Below are positions 53,454 to 63,070 of a DNA stretch of 64,000 bases, piece by piece. The notes beneath the pieces were generated by a model. That model saw only the letters and a program-made list of their open reading frames with translations, did not search any database and was not told the DNA's origin. The stretch is from assembly GCF_003815675.1 (NCBI RefSeq), contig NZ_CP033918.1:4464001-4528000 (forward strand), given 5' to 3'. This DNA is from Chryseobacterium sp. G0186 (lineage in GTDB: Bacteria > Bacteroidota > Bacteroidia > Flavobacteriales > Weeksellaceae). A program made the translations under genes and the position numbers. Within the stretch, counting starts at the first letter, position 1. Each line of letters starts with the position of its first letter.

Positions 53454-54134
53454 ATGAAACTAAAATTAATATTTCTACTTAATGCAATTCTATTTACAGT
53501 AAGTTCTTGTCACAAGGAAATCGTTTCTGAAAGTGGAGGGATTGATCTTATTTCCAATGTCTATTTTGATGCTTCGAAAGGTTTGGACCAAATGGAAAGC
53601 TTTCATCTATCTAAAATAAACTATTCTCAAAATCATTTGATAGAATTGGTTCCCGATACTTCGTTTCCGGAAATTAATAAACAAACTTACTACATTAAAG
53701 ATTCATTGTACTTCCAGGTAGATCCATCAGAGAATAATATCATATTTTCAGCAGTTTCTCAAAAACAAAGACCATTATCGGTTTGGGACAAAAAAGTAGG
53801 TGCTATATTTTCCAAGGATTGGATTCTCAACTACAGAAACAGAAGAAATTTGTCTGATACAGTATTATTCAAAAAAAAATTTAAACGCTTTGAAATCAAC
53901 TCTCCTTGGAATTATACGCGTTTTTACATTTATCCTACAGATACTATTTTACCATATTCCTTTTACAGACACGCCGAAAAAGACTACCATGGTAGACTGG
54001 AGCGCATTGATTCTTATAATAAGAAGAGCGACATTTTCGTAACCCTTCAGCTGCTACCCAGAAAAAAATGGGATGATCAGGCAAAAGAATTATTTGAGTT
54101 CAACAACTTCGTAACAAGCAGAAAAAACAATTGA
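53454..54134 (+). CDS. Lipoprotein of unknown function, 226 aa
   Basis: Lipoprotein signal MKLKLIFLLNAILFTVSSC (Cys19), then a mixed beta-rich domain (NHLIELVPDTSFPEINKQTY; SPWNYTRFYIYPTDTILPYS). The upstream in-frame ATG at 53421 would put extra sequence before the signal, so 53454 is preferred. It ends three bases before the methylase-helicase ATG. No family recognised. Confidence 0.65.
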   Translation: MKLKLIFLLNAILFTVSSCHKEIVSESGGIDLISNVYFDASKGLDQMESFHLSKINYSQNHLIELVPDTSFPEINKQTYYIKDSLYFQVDPSENNIIFSAVSQKQRPLSVWDKKVGAIFSKDWILNYRNRRNLSDTVLFKKKFKRFEINSPWNYTRFYIYPTDTILPYSFYRHAEKDYHGRLERIDSYNKKSDIFVTLQLLPRKKWDDQAKELFEFNNFVTSRKNN

Positions 54135-54136
54135 GT

Positions 54137-57100
54137 ATGTCATTGGATTCTTCAAATTTTAAAGATGATATTTCTGTTATCAATGGAAGCAAGAATGAGC
54201 TTGTTGTATTTGAAAAGGAAACTGATACGCTCTCATTTCTCGAATTATTGAAGTTGAATAATCAAAACAATAACAGAACTCTTGTTACACTTAATTCTGC
54301 GAGTAATACTAATAAATTTCTCAACCGATTTAAAGATTTTGATGGGAAAATATTTTTATGTTTGGAAGCAAGCAGAATAGGGGATGCTGCAACGCTTAAA
54401 ATTTTAATGGAATTGAAGCTGAAGAATAAGAATATTAAAGATATCCGAAGTATGTATGAGGTATCCCAAACCGCAAATAAGAATCTGAATGAATATCTAC
54501 AAAACAAATTAAATCTTCAGAATAAAAATATTAATTTAGTTGAACCAAAAAAATCAGAGGATGCAGAAGTTATCATTAGACCAACAAGAATTTCCGACAC
54601 TCAGCACTTGGGATCCAAATTTTCTGAACGAAATTCTGGAGAGTCTCTCCAAAGAAGCCAATCCGAACAAAACGGAGATTACTCAGGAGGACAAACTTTG
54701 GGCAGCAACGATGCTGGAAATGGACTTGAAAAGTCAGAACGGAACGATCTTGGAAACACAGGAAGAGAATCCATTGACAGAGCACAACCTGAAAATGTTG
54801 AAGAAAATGAAGACAGAAAACATTCCTTGGACGGAATCCTATCCGGGAGAATTGTATCCGATAGAATCGAAAGAAGAGTAGATGATTCCAAAAATATTGA
54901 GGAATTAAATTCTCTTATTTCAAAATATAAAGGTCAAAAACTGACCAATGAACAAGTTGCAGAAGTAGTTTCTGCAGCTTGTTTTGTTTCCGAGGATAGA
55001 AAAATTACTTTACATCCAAATGTTGAGATTTCTGACGATGTAAAAAATATTTGCAATCAATACAAAAGTGGTGGTACTGCGAAGGAAGGGCGTGGAATCC
55101 TTGATGAATATTACACGGATTCAAAGATTGTGGAGGCAATTCGCAATCTTATAAAAGACCAATTCAAAAATCAAAAAGAGATTTCAGCTCTAGAGCCAAG
55201 CGTAGGAACCGGAAGTTTTCTTTATGCTATAAAAGATCTCTCTGTAAAAATAAATGTTACAGCTTTTGAAATCAATGATACTACAGCTAAAATTGCCAAA
55301 ATTTTCCATCCTGAAGCTGACATCAATCTGCGCTCGTTTGAAACTGAATTTATTAATGAAAAAGGTCAAAAAACTGACGCAAATGACTATAATGAAAAGT
55401 ATGACTTGGTTATTGGGAATCCGCCTTATGGAGAACATCGAGGTCTATACAAAGGATTAGGGGAAGAACCCAAAATTAGTAAGTACGAAGATTATTTTTT
55501 CAAACGTTCTTTAGATTCTTTGAAATTAAATGGTGTTTTGGCAATGGTACTTCCTTCAGGTTGGCTGAACAGGCAGAAGAAATTAGAAAATGTAGAGATT
55601 ATGAAAGCCTACAGATTACCTTCAGGGGCTTTTGCCGGAACTCAGATCGAAACTGACATTATTATCCTTAAAAAATCATCGGTAAAAATCACTGAGGATA
55701 TATCTGATTATTTTGAAAAGAACCCAGAAAATATCTTAGGAGAAATTCGGAAAAAAAGCAATCGTTTTGGGAGAATGGAGCAATATGTCCACGGCAATTT
55801 GGATAATGCTTTACATATTCTGCACCGGCTTCAAAACAAAAATGAGACAGAAAGAATTGGAAATCTGTTTGAAGATTTTATTCCAGAGAATACTGAACCG
55901 GAAAACAAAAATACAGTCAATGATAAAACGGAAATAGATAATGAAACCGAAAGCGGAGTAGCACTGAATGATGTTACAGACAAAATCACTGAAGTTCTTT
56001 CATCCTTAAAGGAAATCAAATTTAAATCTCCGGCTATTGTCAAAGAAATTGAGAAATATTCCAAGCTCAAAGAACAGATAGAAAAAGATGCTCAATCTTT
56101 TAATTCCAAAGAGCTAAAGGAGGTTTTTGATAAATCCGAAAAAATAATTCAAACTCAAAAAAGGAAAGACTCAGAATATAGAACTCAGACAAAACCGGAA
56201 ATCAAAAAAGGGGTTTTAAAATATCTGTTTTTCAAATCTGATGAAGTTCTAAATACTTCTCTTCAAAATAGCAGTTCAATTTCCAAAGAACAAATTGATG
56301 CTTTTCGTGATACCAATTATGACGGGACTTTGAATAATTATGGTAAACACTATCAATTTGCCAATTTTATTGATGGAAAGTGGATGCACGATTTTTATTA
56401 TGCAGAAGGAAATATTTATGCAAAGCTGGAGCAGTTAGAAAAAGATTTTGCTGATAAGTATGCTGTTGGCGGAACAGAAGATCAGTATGATAAGCAAATG
56501 AATCTGCTTCTTAGTGTTGTACCAATTCCTAAATCTTTGGATGACATATCCATTAGTCCCAATCACGAATTTGTACACAAGTTTGCACTTGGTCAAGTAG
56601 AAAAAGAGAAATATAACCCAAATTCAAAACTGGTCGAAACTGTAATTGTAGATTACAATCTTGCAGAAAAGTTTAAAGATTTTGTAGGAGATTTATCAAG
56701 TGATGCGTTTGCAGGTTCTTCAGCTTGGGAGGTCAAAAGTTTCGTAGATAATGAAACAGTTACTGGAAGTGACAAGGAACGAAATGCTTTGGTTCGTGAA
56801 AGGCGTAAAGCTGCAGCTAATGATCTGTTTCAAAAATTCATTCGTGAAGAATTATCTGATGAATTGAGAGAACGTTTTGTAAAAGAATTTAATAGAAACT
56901 TCAATAGCATTTACGTTCCGGATTATTCCAAATTCCCATTGTTTTCGAAAATCTATCAGAATTTTAAAGGAAAAGAACTTAGATTGACTGAAGTTCAAAA
57001 AGCGGGAATCGGAAGATTAACAACAAAGGGAGTTGGGTTGCTTGCTCACGAAGTTGGTTTTGGAAAAACACTTTCTGGAATATTGTCAATGCACGAAGCG

Positions 57101-59245
57101 ATGGAGCGTGGAAACGCTAAAAGACCTTTGATTGTTGTACCCAACGACAGTATTTTAAAACAATGGATAGAAACAATTTTTGAAACTGTTCCGAAGGCAA
57201 AACTAAATGTGCTGGGCAATCTTGGAAAGGATTATGATCTTTCCAAATTTGATAACAGAGATGGAGAAATCACAATCGTTACTTATGAAGGTTTTAACAA
57301 TATTGGTTTTTCAGAAAATATTACTCAAGATTTAGCCGCAAAGTTTTCGTACATCTCAGAGAGTGAACTAAGAAGTGTGAACTCCATCAGCGAGCGAGAT
57401 TTTCAGATAGAATTAGAAAAAGAGAGGGAGCTGGAGGGCAAAATGAAACGTGGAAAAATCCACGACTGGGAAGATTTTGGTTTTGATCATCTAACTTTTG
57501 ATGAAGTTCACAACGCCAATCATATTGTGGGAAAAGTAAGAATTGAGGATCGAAGATTTGCATCCGATTTTAGAAGCCAAAATCAACAGACTTCCAAACT
57601 TGGGATCAATACTTGGATGGCTTCGCAATATATACAGGATAAATACAATGGCAGAAATGTTACGTTACTTTCAGCTACGCCTTTTACCAATAAGCCTCTG
57701 GAGTATTATTCAATTCTTTCATTGATTGCCAATAAGAGGTTGGAAGAATCTGGCTACTTTAATGTCAACAACTTCTTTGAAACCTTTATGGAGGCGGATA
57801 CTGATATGGAAATTGATGCTATAGGAGATGTAAAGTTCAAGGCCAATGTTCGGAGGTTTAAAAATAATTCTTTGTTTCAACAGCTTTTGTCTGAGTTTAT
57901 TGATATAAAAGGAGAAGATGATAACCCTGAACTGATTCGTCCTACGAAAATCAATAAAGAGTATAAAATTGAGCAGAATGATTTAACTCAAGAACAGTAT
58001 GATTTACTGAAAGAAAATTTTGAAGAAACTCAAAAGGGAGCAATTTTAACTCACATACTAAATGCGAGGCTTATTGCAATTTCACCATATCTGTCACCAT
58101 ATTATGATGGAGAATTACCTTCAGTAAAAGAATTTATTGAAAATTCTCCAAAGCTTATTGATACAATGAATCTGATACGGCAGAATAGAAATGATATTCC
58201 CGATGCAGGCCAGATCATTTATTCTGAGTTAGCAGTTTCAGAGTTCCCTAAAATTAAGGAGTATCTTGTAATAGAAGTTGGTTATAAACCAGAAGAAGTG
58301 GGTGTCATTACAGGAGCAACGAGCAAACCAAACAGATTGAAAATTCAGGATGATTTTAATTCCGGAAAAATTAAAATCATCATTGGCAGTGAAGCCATTC
58401 AGGAAGGAATGAACCTTCAGGAAAATACGACCGATCTGTATATGCTTTCTCTTCCCTATAATTTTACAACCTTGAGACAAGTTGAAGGTCGTGCTTGGAG
58501 ACAGGGCAACAAGTTTGAAAACGTGAGAATCAATTTTATGCTCACTAATGATAGTATCGATGTGTTTATGCTACAAAAGTTACAGTCTAAACAAGCAAGA
58601 TATTTAGAAGCGATGAAGAAAGGAGCGAATGTATTAGATATTTCTGACATAAGTACCCAAGAACTCAAGACCTCTATTATTACTGATCCGGAAACGAGAG
58701 CAAATATTGAAATAGAACTCTTAAAGAAGAAAATTGAAATTGAAAAAAATAAACATCTTGCAGACATTGCATTTGTACTCAGAAAACACAATGACTTCCT
58801 AAAAGTAAAGGAGATGGTCACCAAAGCTGAAGAGTCATATAACAGAATCTTAGGTTATTCTAAAAATGTTGATGGAAATACTGATTACTGGAAAAATCAA
58901 CTTCCATCTTATCAGAAAACGATTGACTTGGCTAAAGCTGAAGTTCAAAAAACAGTAGAATTATTAGCTGAAAAAGGAGTTAATGTTGCAGAAATAGAAG
59001 TTCAATCCAAAAGTACAGAAGATAAAATTGTAGAGTTTGATAAGAAACTTGAAAATCTTCCTGAAATTAGAAGTAAATTGGTAATTCAATACAAAATTGA
59101 AAAAGAGGAACAAATGAAAATTAATAAGCATAGAGACTATGTAAGAGAAAGAACCATTGATAATCGTATTTTGTATAATAGTTTCTTAGCAGTAAGCTCC
59201 AATAATAATGTTGAAAAGGTTTCTGTCATAAACAGAAAGAGGTAA
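54137..59245 (+). CDS. N6-adenine methylase fused to SNF2-type helicase, 1702 aa
   Basis: A very large mobile-element protein. A charged N-terminus precedes an adenine-N6 methyltransferase domain with SAM motif EPSVGTGSFL (about 352) and catalytic NPPYGEH (about 428). A helicase module follows: HEVGFGKT (about 969-976), DEVH (about 1122-1125), SATPF (about 1179) and the C-terminal helicase motifs GSEAIQEGMNLQ and VEGRAWRQGN (about 1448). A coiled-coil tail ends it. Such MTase-helicases occur in many conjugative elements and may protect incoming DNA or support replication. It ends the transfer region; the ars operon follows. Confidence 0.88.
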   Translation: MSLDSSNFKDDISVINGSKNELVVFEKETDTLSFLELLKLNNQNNNRTLVTLNSASNTNKFLNRFKDFDGKIFLCLEASRIGDAATLKILMELKLKNKNIKDIRSMYEVSQTANKNLNEYLQNKLNLQNKNINLVEPKKSEDAEVIIRPTRISDTQHLGSKFSERNSGESLQRSQSEQNGDYSGGQTLGSNDAGNGLEKSERNDLGNTGRESIDRAQPENVEENEDRKHSLDGILSGRIVSDRIERRVDDSKNIEELNSLISKYKGQKLTNEQVAEVVSAACFVSEDRKITLHPNVEISDDVKNICNQYKSGGTAKEGRGILDEYYTDSKIVEAIRNLIKDQFKNQKEISALEPSVGTGSFLYAIKDLSVKINVTAFEINDTTAKIAKIFHPEADINLRSFETEFINEKGQKTDANDYNEKYDLVIGNPPYGEHRGLYKGLGEEPKISKYEDYFFKRSLDSLKLNGVLAMVLPSGWLNRQKKLENVEIMKAYRLPSGAFAGTQIETDIIILKKSSVKITEDISDYFEKNPENILGEIRKKSNRFGRMEQYVHGNLDNALHILHRLQNKNETERIGNLFEDFIPENTEPENKNTVNDKTEIDNETESGVALNDVTDKITEVLSSLKEIKFKSPAIVKEIEKYSKLKEQIEKDAQSFNSKELKEVFDKSEKIIQTQKRKDSEYRTQTKPEIKKGVLKYLFFKSDEVLNTSLQNSSSISKEQIDAFRDTNYDGTLNNYGKHYQFANFIDGKWMHDFYYAEGNIYAKLEQLEKDFADKYAVGGTEDQYDKQMNLLLSVVPIPKSLDDISISPNHEFVHKFALGQVEKEKYNPNSKLVETVIVDYNLAEKFKDFVGDLSSDAFAGSSAWEVKSFVDNETVTGSDKERNALVRERRKAAANDLFQKFIREELSDELRERFVKEFNRNFNSIYVPDYSKFPLFSKIYQNFKGKELRLTEVQKAGIGRLTTKGVGLLAHEVGFGKTLSGILSMHEAMERGNAKRPLIVVPNDSILKQWIETIFETVPKAKLNVLGNLGKDYDLSKFDNRDGEITIVTYEGFNNIGFSENITQDLAAKFSYISESELRSVNSISERDFQIELEKERELEGKMKRGKIHDWEDFGFDHLTFDEVHNANHIVGKVRIEDRRFASDFRSQNQQTSKLGINTWMASQYIQDKYNGRNVTLLSATPFTNKPLEYYSILSLIANKRLEESGYFNVNNFFETFMEADTDMEIDAIGDVKFKANVRRFKNNSLFQQLLSEFIDIKGEDDNPELIRPTKINKEYKIEQNDLTQEQYDLLKENFEETQKGAILTHILNARLIAISPYLSPYYDGELPSVKEFIENSPKLIDTMNLIRQNRNDIPDAGQIIYSELAVSEFPKIKEYLVIEVGYKPEEVGVITGATSKPNRLKIQDDFNSGKIKIIIGSEAIQEGMNLQENTTDLYMLSLPYNFTTLRQVEGRAWRQGNKFENVRINFMLTNDSIDVFMLQKLQSKQARYLEAMKKGANVLDISDISTQELKTSIITDPETRANIEIELLKKKIEIEKNKHLADIAFVLRKHNDFLKVKEMVTKAEESYNRILGYSKNVDGNTDYWKNQLPSYQKTIDLAKAEVQKTVELLAEKGVNVAEIEVQSKSTEDKIVEFDKKLENLPEIRSKLVIQYKIEKEEQMKINKHRDYVRERTIDNRILYNSFLAVSSNNNVEKVSVINRKR

Positions 59246-59358
59246 AGAAACCTTTAAAATTCTATGATTATCATAACATATTAATTATCTATAAAATTAG
59301 GCTCAACTTAAAATCAATAAAAAATTAAATGATTTTTATTTTGTATTTCAAAAGTACA

Positions 59359-59375
59359 TCGTAATATTGCAATAT
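59359..59375. promoter_or_regulatory. Probable ArsR operator 1
   Basis: TCGTAATATTGCAATATA contains the palindrome ATATTGCAATAT, 13 bases before the arsR start. TAATATTG within it also resembles the -7 consensus with one mismatch. Nearly the same sequence recurs before the next gene (59735-59753), which suggests one regulator binds both. Confidence 0.55.
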
Positions 59376-59388
59376 AAAATAATGAAAT

Positions 59389-59715
59389 ATGGGGGCAACT
59401 AAGACTGAGCATTTTACGGACAAACAAAACCAAATTGCAACAATTGCAAAAGCATTAGGACATCCTGCGCGAATAGCAATTATCGAGTATTTGATGAAAG
59501 TCAATGAGTGCATCTGTGGAGATATCGTGAACGAATTGCCTTTAGCCCAACCAACAGTTTCTCAGCATTTAAAAGAATTGAAAAACGCAGGAATTATAAA
59601 AGGTAACATTTCTGGAAACGCTATCTGCTATTGTATAGACGAAAAGACAATAGAAATTCTAAACACTTATTTTTCAGCTATAGTACAAACTGTGACCAAA
59701 TCAAAATGCTGTTAA
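59389..59715 (+). CDS. arsR: ArsR-family arsenic-responsive repressor, 108 aa
   Basis: A winged-helix ArsR/SmtB dimer. LGHPARIAIIEYLMKVNE starts the DNA-binding domain, with the metal motif ECICGD (Cys41 and Cys43) in the alpha-3 position and the recognition helix PTVSQHLKELKNAGIIKG. The protein ends KSKCC, giving extra thiols for As(III). Probably represses the operon from both palindromes. First gene of the arsenic cluster. Confidence 0.9.
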   Translation: MGATKTEHFTDKQNQIATIAKALGHPARIAIIEYLMKVNECICGDIVNELPLAQPTVSQHLKELKNAGIIKGNISGNAICYCIDEKTIEILNTYFSAIVQTVTKSKCC

Positions 59716-59734
59716 GTATTTTTTTACCTTAATA

Positions 59735-59753
59735 TATCGCAATATTGCATTTA
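59735..59753. promoter_or_regulatory. Probable ArsR operator 2
   Basis: TATCGCAATATTGCATTTA contains the palindrome GCAATATTGC, between the arsR stop (59715) and the DUF6428 start (59772). It shares TCG[TC]AATATTGCA with operator 1. It implies a second, internal control point. Confidence 0.5.
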
Positions 59754-59771
59754 AGCTATAAAGATTCAATT

Positions 59772-60245
59772 ATGAAATTATCAGAAGTAAAACAAATTTT
59801 GCCAACATTAGAAAATGTTGAATTTCAATTAGAAAATGGAACTTTTGTTCCGGAACATTTTCACGTTACAGAAGTAGGAATGATTAATAAAAACTTCATT
59901 GATTGTGGCAGTGTCATTCGTTCAGAGAAGGTTGTGAATTTTCAACTTTGGAATGCAGACGATTTTGAACATCGTTTAAAGCCTAACAAGTTACTCAACA
60001 TTATCAAACTCTCTGAGGATAAATTGGGAATCGAGGATTTTGATATTGAAGTTGAGTATCAAAGTGATACTATTGGAAAATACGATTTAGAATTTAATGG
60101 GAAAACATTTATTCTAAAAAGTAAGACTACTGCTTGTTTAGCACAAGACGCTTGTGGAATCCCATCAGAAAAAGAAAAAAATAATCTAATTGAACTTGGT
60201 GTAAATCAAAACAATTCTTGTCCGCCAAATTCTGGATGTTGCTAA
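59772..60245 (+). CDS. DUF6428 family protein, 157 aa
   Basis: Starts MKLSEVKQILPTLENVEFQL, with VPEHFHVTEVGMINKNFIDC and the C-terminal cysteine-rich end SCPPNSGCC. I recognise this as DUF6428, a small family found in Bacteroidetes arsenic operons. The cysteine tail suggests thiol coordination of As(III), but no activity is known to me. Start chosen at the ATG after operator 2. Ten bases separate it from the GNAT gene. Confidence 0.75.
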   Translation: MKLSEVKQILPTLENVEFQLENGTFVPEHFHVTEVGMINKNFIDCGSVIRSEKVVNFQLWNADDFEHRLKPNKLLNIIKLSEDKLGIEDFDIEVEYQSDTIGKYDLEFNGKTFILKSKTTACLAQDACGIPSEKEKNNLIELGVNQNNSCPPNSGCC

Positions 60246-60255
60246 TTCAATTTCT

Positions 60256-60747
60256 ATGAAAATAAAGCCGATTACCAAAGACAATTTTTCAGAACTGGTA
60301 GAAATCTATAGTCAGGGATTAGCGACTAATATCGCTACTTTTCAAAATGATTTGCCCCTATGGCAAGATTGGGATAAAGGACACCTTGATTTTTGCAGGA
60401 TTAGTATATATGAAAATAACGAAATGCTTGGTTGGACTGCATTATCTCCTGTCTCCAACAGATGTGTTTATTCGGGTTTAGCAGAAGTAAGTATTTATGT
60501 TGCAACAATTGCAAGAGGAAAAGGGATTGGTGAAATGTTGTTGAATGAATTGATTAAGCAGAGTGAGTTAAATGAAATATGGACATTACAATCTGGGATA
60601 TTTGCAGAAAACAGAGGTAGTATAAAATTGCACGAGAAATGTGGTTTTAGAATAGTTGGCTACAGAGAAAAAATTGGAAAGAAGAATGGGGTTTGGAAAG
60701 ACAATATATTAATGGAGTACAGAAGTAAGATTGTCGGAATCGATTAA
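60256..60747 (+). CDS. GNAT acetyltransferase of the ArsN/PAT type, 163 aa
   Basis: Transfers an acetyl group from acetyl-CoA, probably to arsinothricin- or phosphinothricin-like amino acids. Visible signatures: GWTALSPVSNRCVYSGLAEV, the acetyl-CoA loop ARGKGIGEMLLNELI, and WTLQSGIFAENRGSIKLHEK, GFRIVGYREKIG, all in the order of PAT/ArsN1 enzymes. Its presence in the ars operon supports the arsenic link. Substrate not established. Confidence 0.82.
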   Translation: MKIKPITKDNFSELVEIYSQGLATNIATFQNDLPLWQDWDKGHLDFCRISIYENNEMLGWTALSPVSNRCVYSGLAEVSIYVATIARGKGIGEMLLNELIKQSELNEIWTLQSGIFAENRGSIKLHEKCGFRIVGYREKIGKKNGVWKDNILMEYRSKIVGID

Positions 60748-60773
60748 AAATTAAAATTATAAAATCAATAAAA

Positions 60774-61547
60774 ATGAAAATTGCATTATTCAGCGACATT
60801 CACGCTAATCTCCCAGCATTAGAAGCATTCTTTGCAGATGTTGAAAAAAGAAATCCCGACAGCATTTATTGCTTGGGAGATTTAGTAGGTTACAATATCT
60901 GGCCAAACGAAGTGGTCAATGAAATTCGTAAAAGAAAAATACCAACTATTGCAGGCAACTACGATTTTGGCATTGGGAGAATGAGCAATGAATGTGGTTG
61001 CGCCTACAAAACGGAGGCTGAGAAGGACAACGGAAACATTTCTATATCTTTTACCAATTCATTGATGAGAGATGATGAGAGGGCTTACCTGCGCACACTT
61101 CCAGCACATATAAAAGTAGAATTCAAATTGAACGAAGATAAACTAAACCTGCTTTTGGTACACGGGAGTCCGAGAAAAATAAACGAATATCTCTTCGAAG
61201 ACCGTGAGGAAAAAAGTATGCTTCGTATTATGGAACAAGCCGATGCCGACATTATGTGTTTCGGACATACGCACAAGCCCTATCACAGAGTTTTAAATTC
61301 GGGTGTTGATGGTGAAAATCATTTCCGCCACGCAGTGAATATCGGTTCCGTTGGTAAGCCAAAAGACAACGATATAAGAGGTGGTTATGCGATGTTGACA
61401 ATTAATGAAAACAGTTCTGTTTTGAACAAAGAAAGCATCAGTGTAGAATTTATCCGTTTCGACTATGACTTTGAAAAAGCTGCAAAGGCTGTGGAAGACA
61501 GCCCTCTTCCAAACGAGTACGCAGAGAATCTAAGACGTGGCTATTAA
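60774..61547 (+). CDS. Metallophosphoesterase, 257 aa
   Basis: A calcineurin-fold phosphoesterase. Metal ligands appear in LFSDIHANLPALEAF (D8, H10), CLGDLVGY, GNYDFG, VHGSPR and CFGHTHKPYH; this is the order of the family (GDxHG-type, GDxVDRG-type, GNH/D, GHTH). It lies in the arsenic operon, whose members do not usually include it. It might remove phosphate/arsenate adducts or act on a nucleotide; unknown. Confidence 0.85.
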   Translation: MKIALFSDIHANLPALEAFFADVEKRNPDSIYCLGDLVGYNIWPNEVVNEIRKRKIPTIAGNYDFGIGRMSNECGCAYKTEAEKDNGNISISFTNSLMRDDERAYLRTLPAHIKVEFKLNEDKLNLLLVHGSPRKINEYLFEDREEKSMLRIMEQADADIMCFGHTHKPYHRVLNSGVDGENHFRHAVNIGSVGKPKDNDIRGGYAMLTINENSSVLNKESISVEFIRFDYDFEKAAKAVEDSPLPNEYAENLRRGY

Positions 61548-61564
61548 TCTAAAAAATCTAAAAA

Positions 61565-61942
61565 ATGGAATTTCCAAATGATTTAAAATATTCAAAAGAA
61601 CATACGTGGATAAGCATACAGGACAACACAGGTACAATAGGTATCACAGAATTTGCACAAAGTGAATTGGGCGAAATCGTATATGCAAATTTACCAAACA
61701 TTGGATATAGTTTTCAGCAGGACGAAGTATTCGGTTCTGTTGAAGCGGTTAAAACGGTCAGTGATTTATTTATGCCAGTATCGGGTAAAATCATTGAAAC
61801 GAACCAACTCTTATTAGAAGAGCCAACACTAATCAATTCAGAATCTTTTGGAAACGGTTGGCTGATAAAAATTGAAATCAAAGATATTACAGAATTAGAA
61901 AAATTATTGACATCAAACCAATATAGAGAACTTACAAATTAG
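61565..61942 (+). CDS. gcvH: GcvH-like lipoyl protein in the arsenic operon, 125 aa
   Basis: Glycine-cleavage H-protein fold: [20 protein letters not shown] and the lipoylation loop [11 protein letters not shown] with Lys63, followed by [20 protein letters not shown] and NGWLIKIEI. The length (125) equals normal GcvH. It stands between the phosphoesterase and acr3, and none of gcvT or gcvP is near. It may be a paralogue whose dithiol binds As(III) or feeds a redox step; that is inference. Confidence 0.88.
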   Translation: MEFPNDLKYSKEHTWISIQDNTGTIGITEFAQSELGEIVYANLPNIGYSFQQDEVFGSVEAVKTVSDLFMPVSGKIIETNQLLLEEPTLINSESFGNGWLIKIEIKDITELEKLLTSNQYRELTN

Positions 61943-61949
61943 ACACACA

Positions 61950-62981
61950 ATGCAGCCAAAACTAAAATTTCTTGACCGTTACCTAACCTTATGGATATTC
62001 CTTGCAATGGCAATAGGTATAGGTTTAGGACATTTCTTTCCGGGAATATCAAAAATTACAAATACTTTATCCATTGGAACTACAAATATTCCATTGGCTA
62101 TAGGTTTAATATTAATGATGTACCCACCATTGGCAAAGGTTGATTATTCATTATTGCCCCAAGCATTTAAGGATAAAAAAGTAATCGGTCTGTCATTATT
62201 GCTGAATTGGGTCATTGGTACTTTATTGATGTTCGGATTAGCCGTTTTGTTTTTACGCAATGAACCCGATTATATGACAGGGTTAATACTGATAGGTTTG
62301 GCAAGATGTATAGCAATGGTAATCGTATGGACCGATTTAGCTAAAGCAAACAGAGAATATACAGCTATGTTGGTTGCGTTAAACAGCATCTTCCAGGTAC
62401 TTTCTTACAGTTTCTTAGTTTGGTTATTTATCAATGTTTTACCTTCAAAATTAGGATTAGCTAATTTCAATGTAAGCGTATCAATGAAAGATGTTACAGA
62501 AAGCGTATTGATATACTTAGGTATTCCATTCTTAGCAGGATTCGTTAGCCGTTACTTCCTTATTAAATCAAAAGGTACAGAATGGTATAATCGAAAATTT
62601 GTACCCAAAATATCGCCCATTACATTGTACGCTTTACTGTTTACGATAGTTTTAATGTTCAGCCTGAAAGGTGATAAAATATTAGAGTTGCCAATGGATG
62701 TAGTAAAAGTAGCCATACCATTAATCATCTATTTTGTACTGATGTTTTTTGTCAGCTTCTTTATCAATAAATCTCTAAAAGTACCTTACGACAAAAACGC
62801 ATCCATCGCATTTACAGCAACAGGAAACAACTTTGAATTGGCAATCGCTGTTGCTATAGCAGTTTTCGGTATTCATTCCCCACAGGCATTTGTAGGCGTT
62901 ATTGGACCTTTAGTAGAAGTTCCGGTACTGATACTTTTAGTACGTGCAAGTTTGTGGTTGAAGAAAAAATATTACAGTTAG
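61950..62981 (+). CDS. acr3: Acr3-family arsenite efflux permease, 343 aa
   Basis: A ten-helix inner-membrane arsenite exporter. Starts [20 protein letters not shown], with the conserved membrane cysteine in [13 protein letters not shown] (Cys120) that is needed for transport in the family, and [17 protein letters not shown] near the end. Length is normal. It is seven bases after gcvH, ending the operon. It provides the detoxification output of the cluster. Confidence 0.93.
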   Translation: MQPKLKFLDRYLTLWIFLAMAIGIGLGHFFPGISKITNTLSIGTTNIPLAIGLILMMYPPLAKVDYSLLPQAFKDKKVIGLSLLLNWVIGTLLMFGLAVLFLRNEPDYMTGLILIGLARCIAMVIVWTDLAKANREYTAMLVALNSIFQVLSYSFLVWLFINVLPSKLGLANFNVSVSMKDVTESVLIYLGIPFLAGFVSRYFLIKSKGTEWYNRKFVPKISPITLYALLFTIVLMFSLKGDKILELPMDVVKVAIPLIIYFVLMFFVSFFINKSLKVPYDKNASIAFTATGNNFELAIAVAIAVFGIHSPQAFVGVIGPLVEVPVLILLVRASLWLKKKYYS

Positions 62982-63070
62982 AAATAAGTAATAGAAGTTA
63001 TGAAACGACAATAGGATTTCAACCGATGTGCAAAAAATATAGGGTTCAATAATTAAAACAAGCGTACAAA

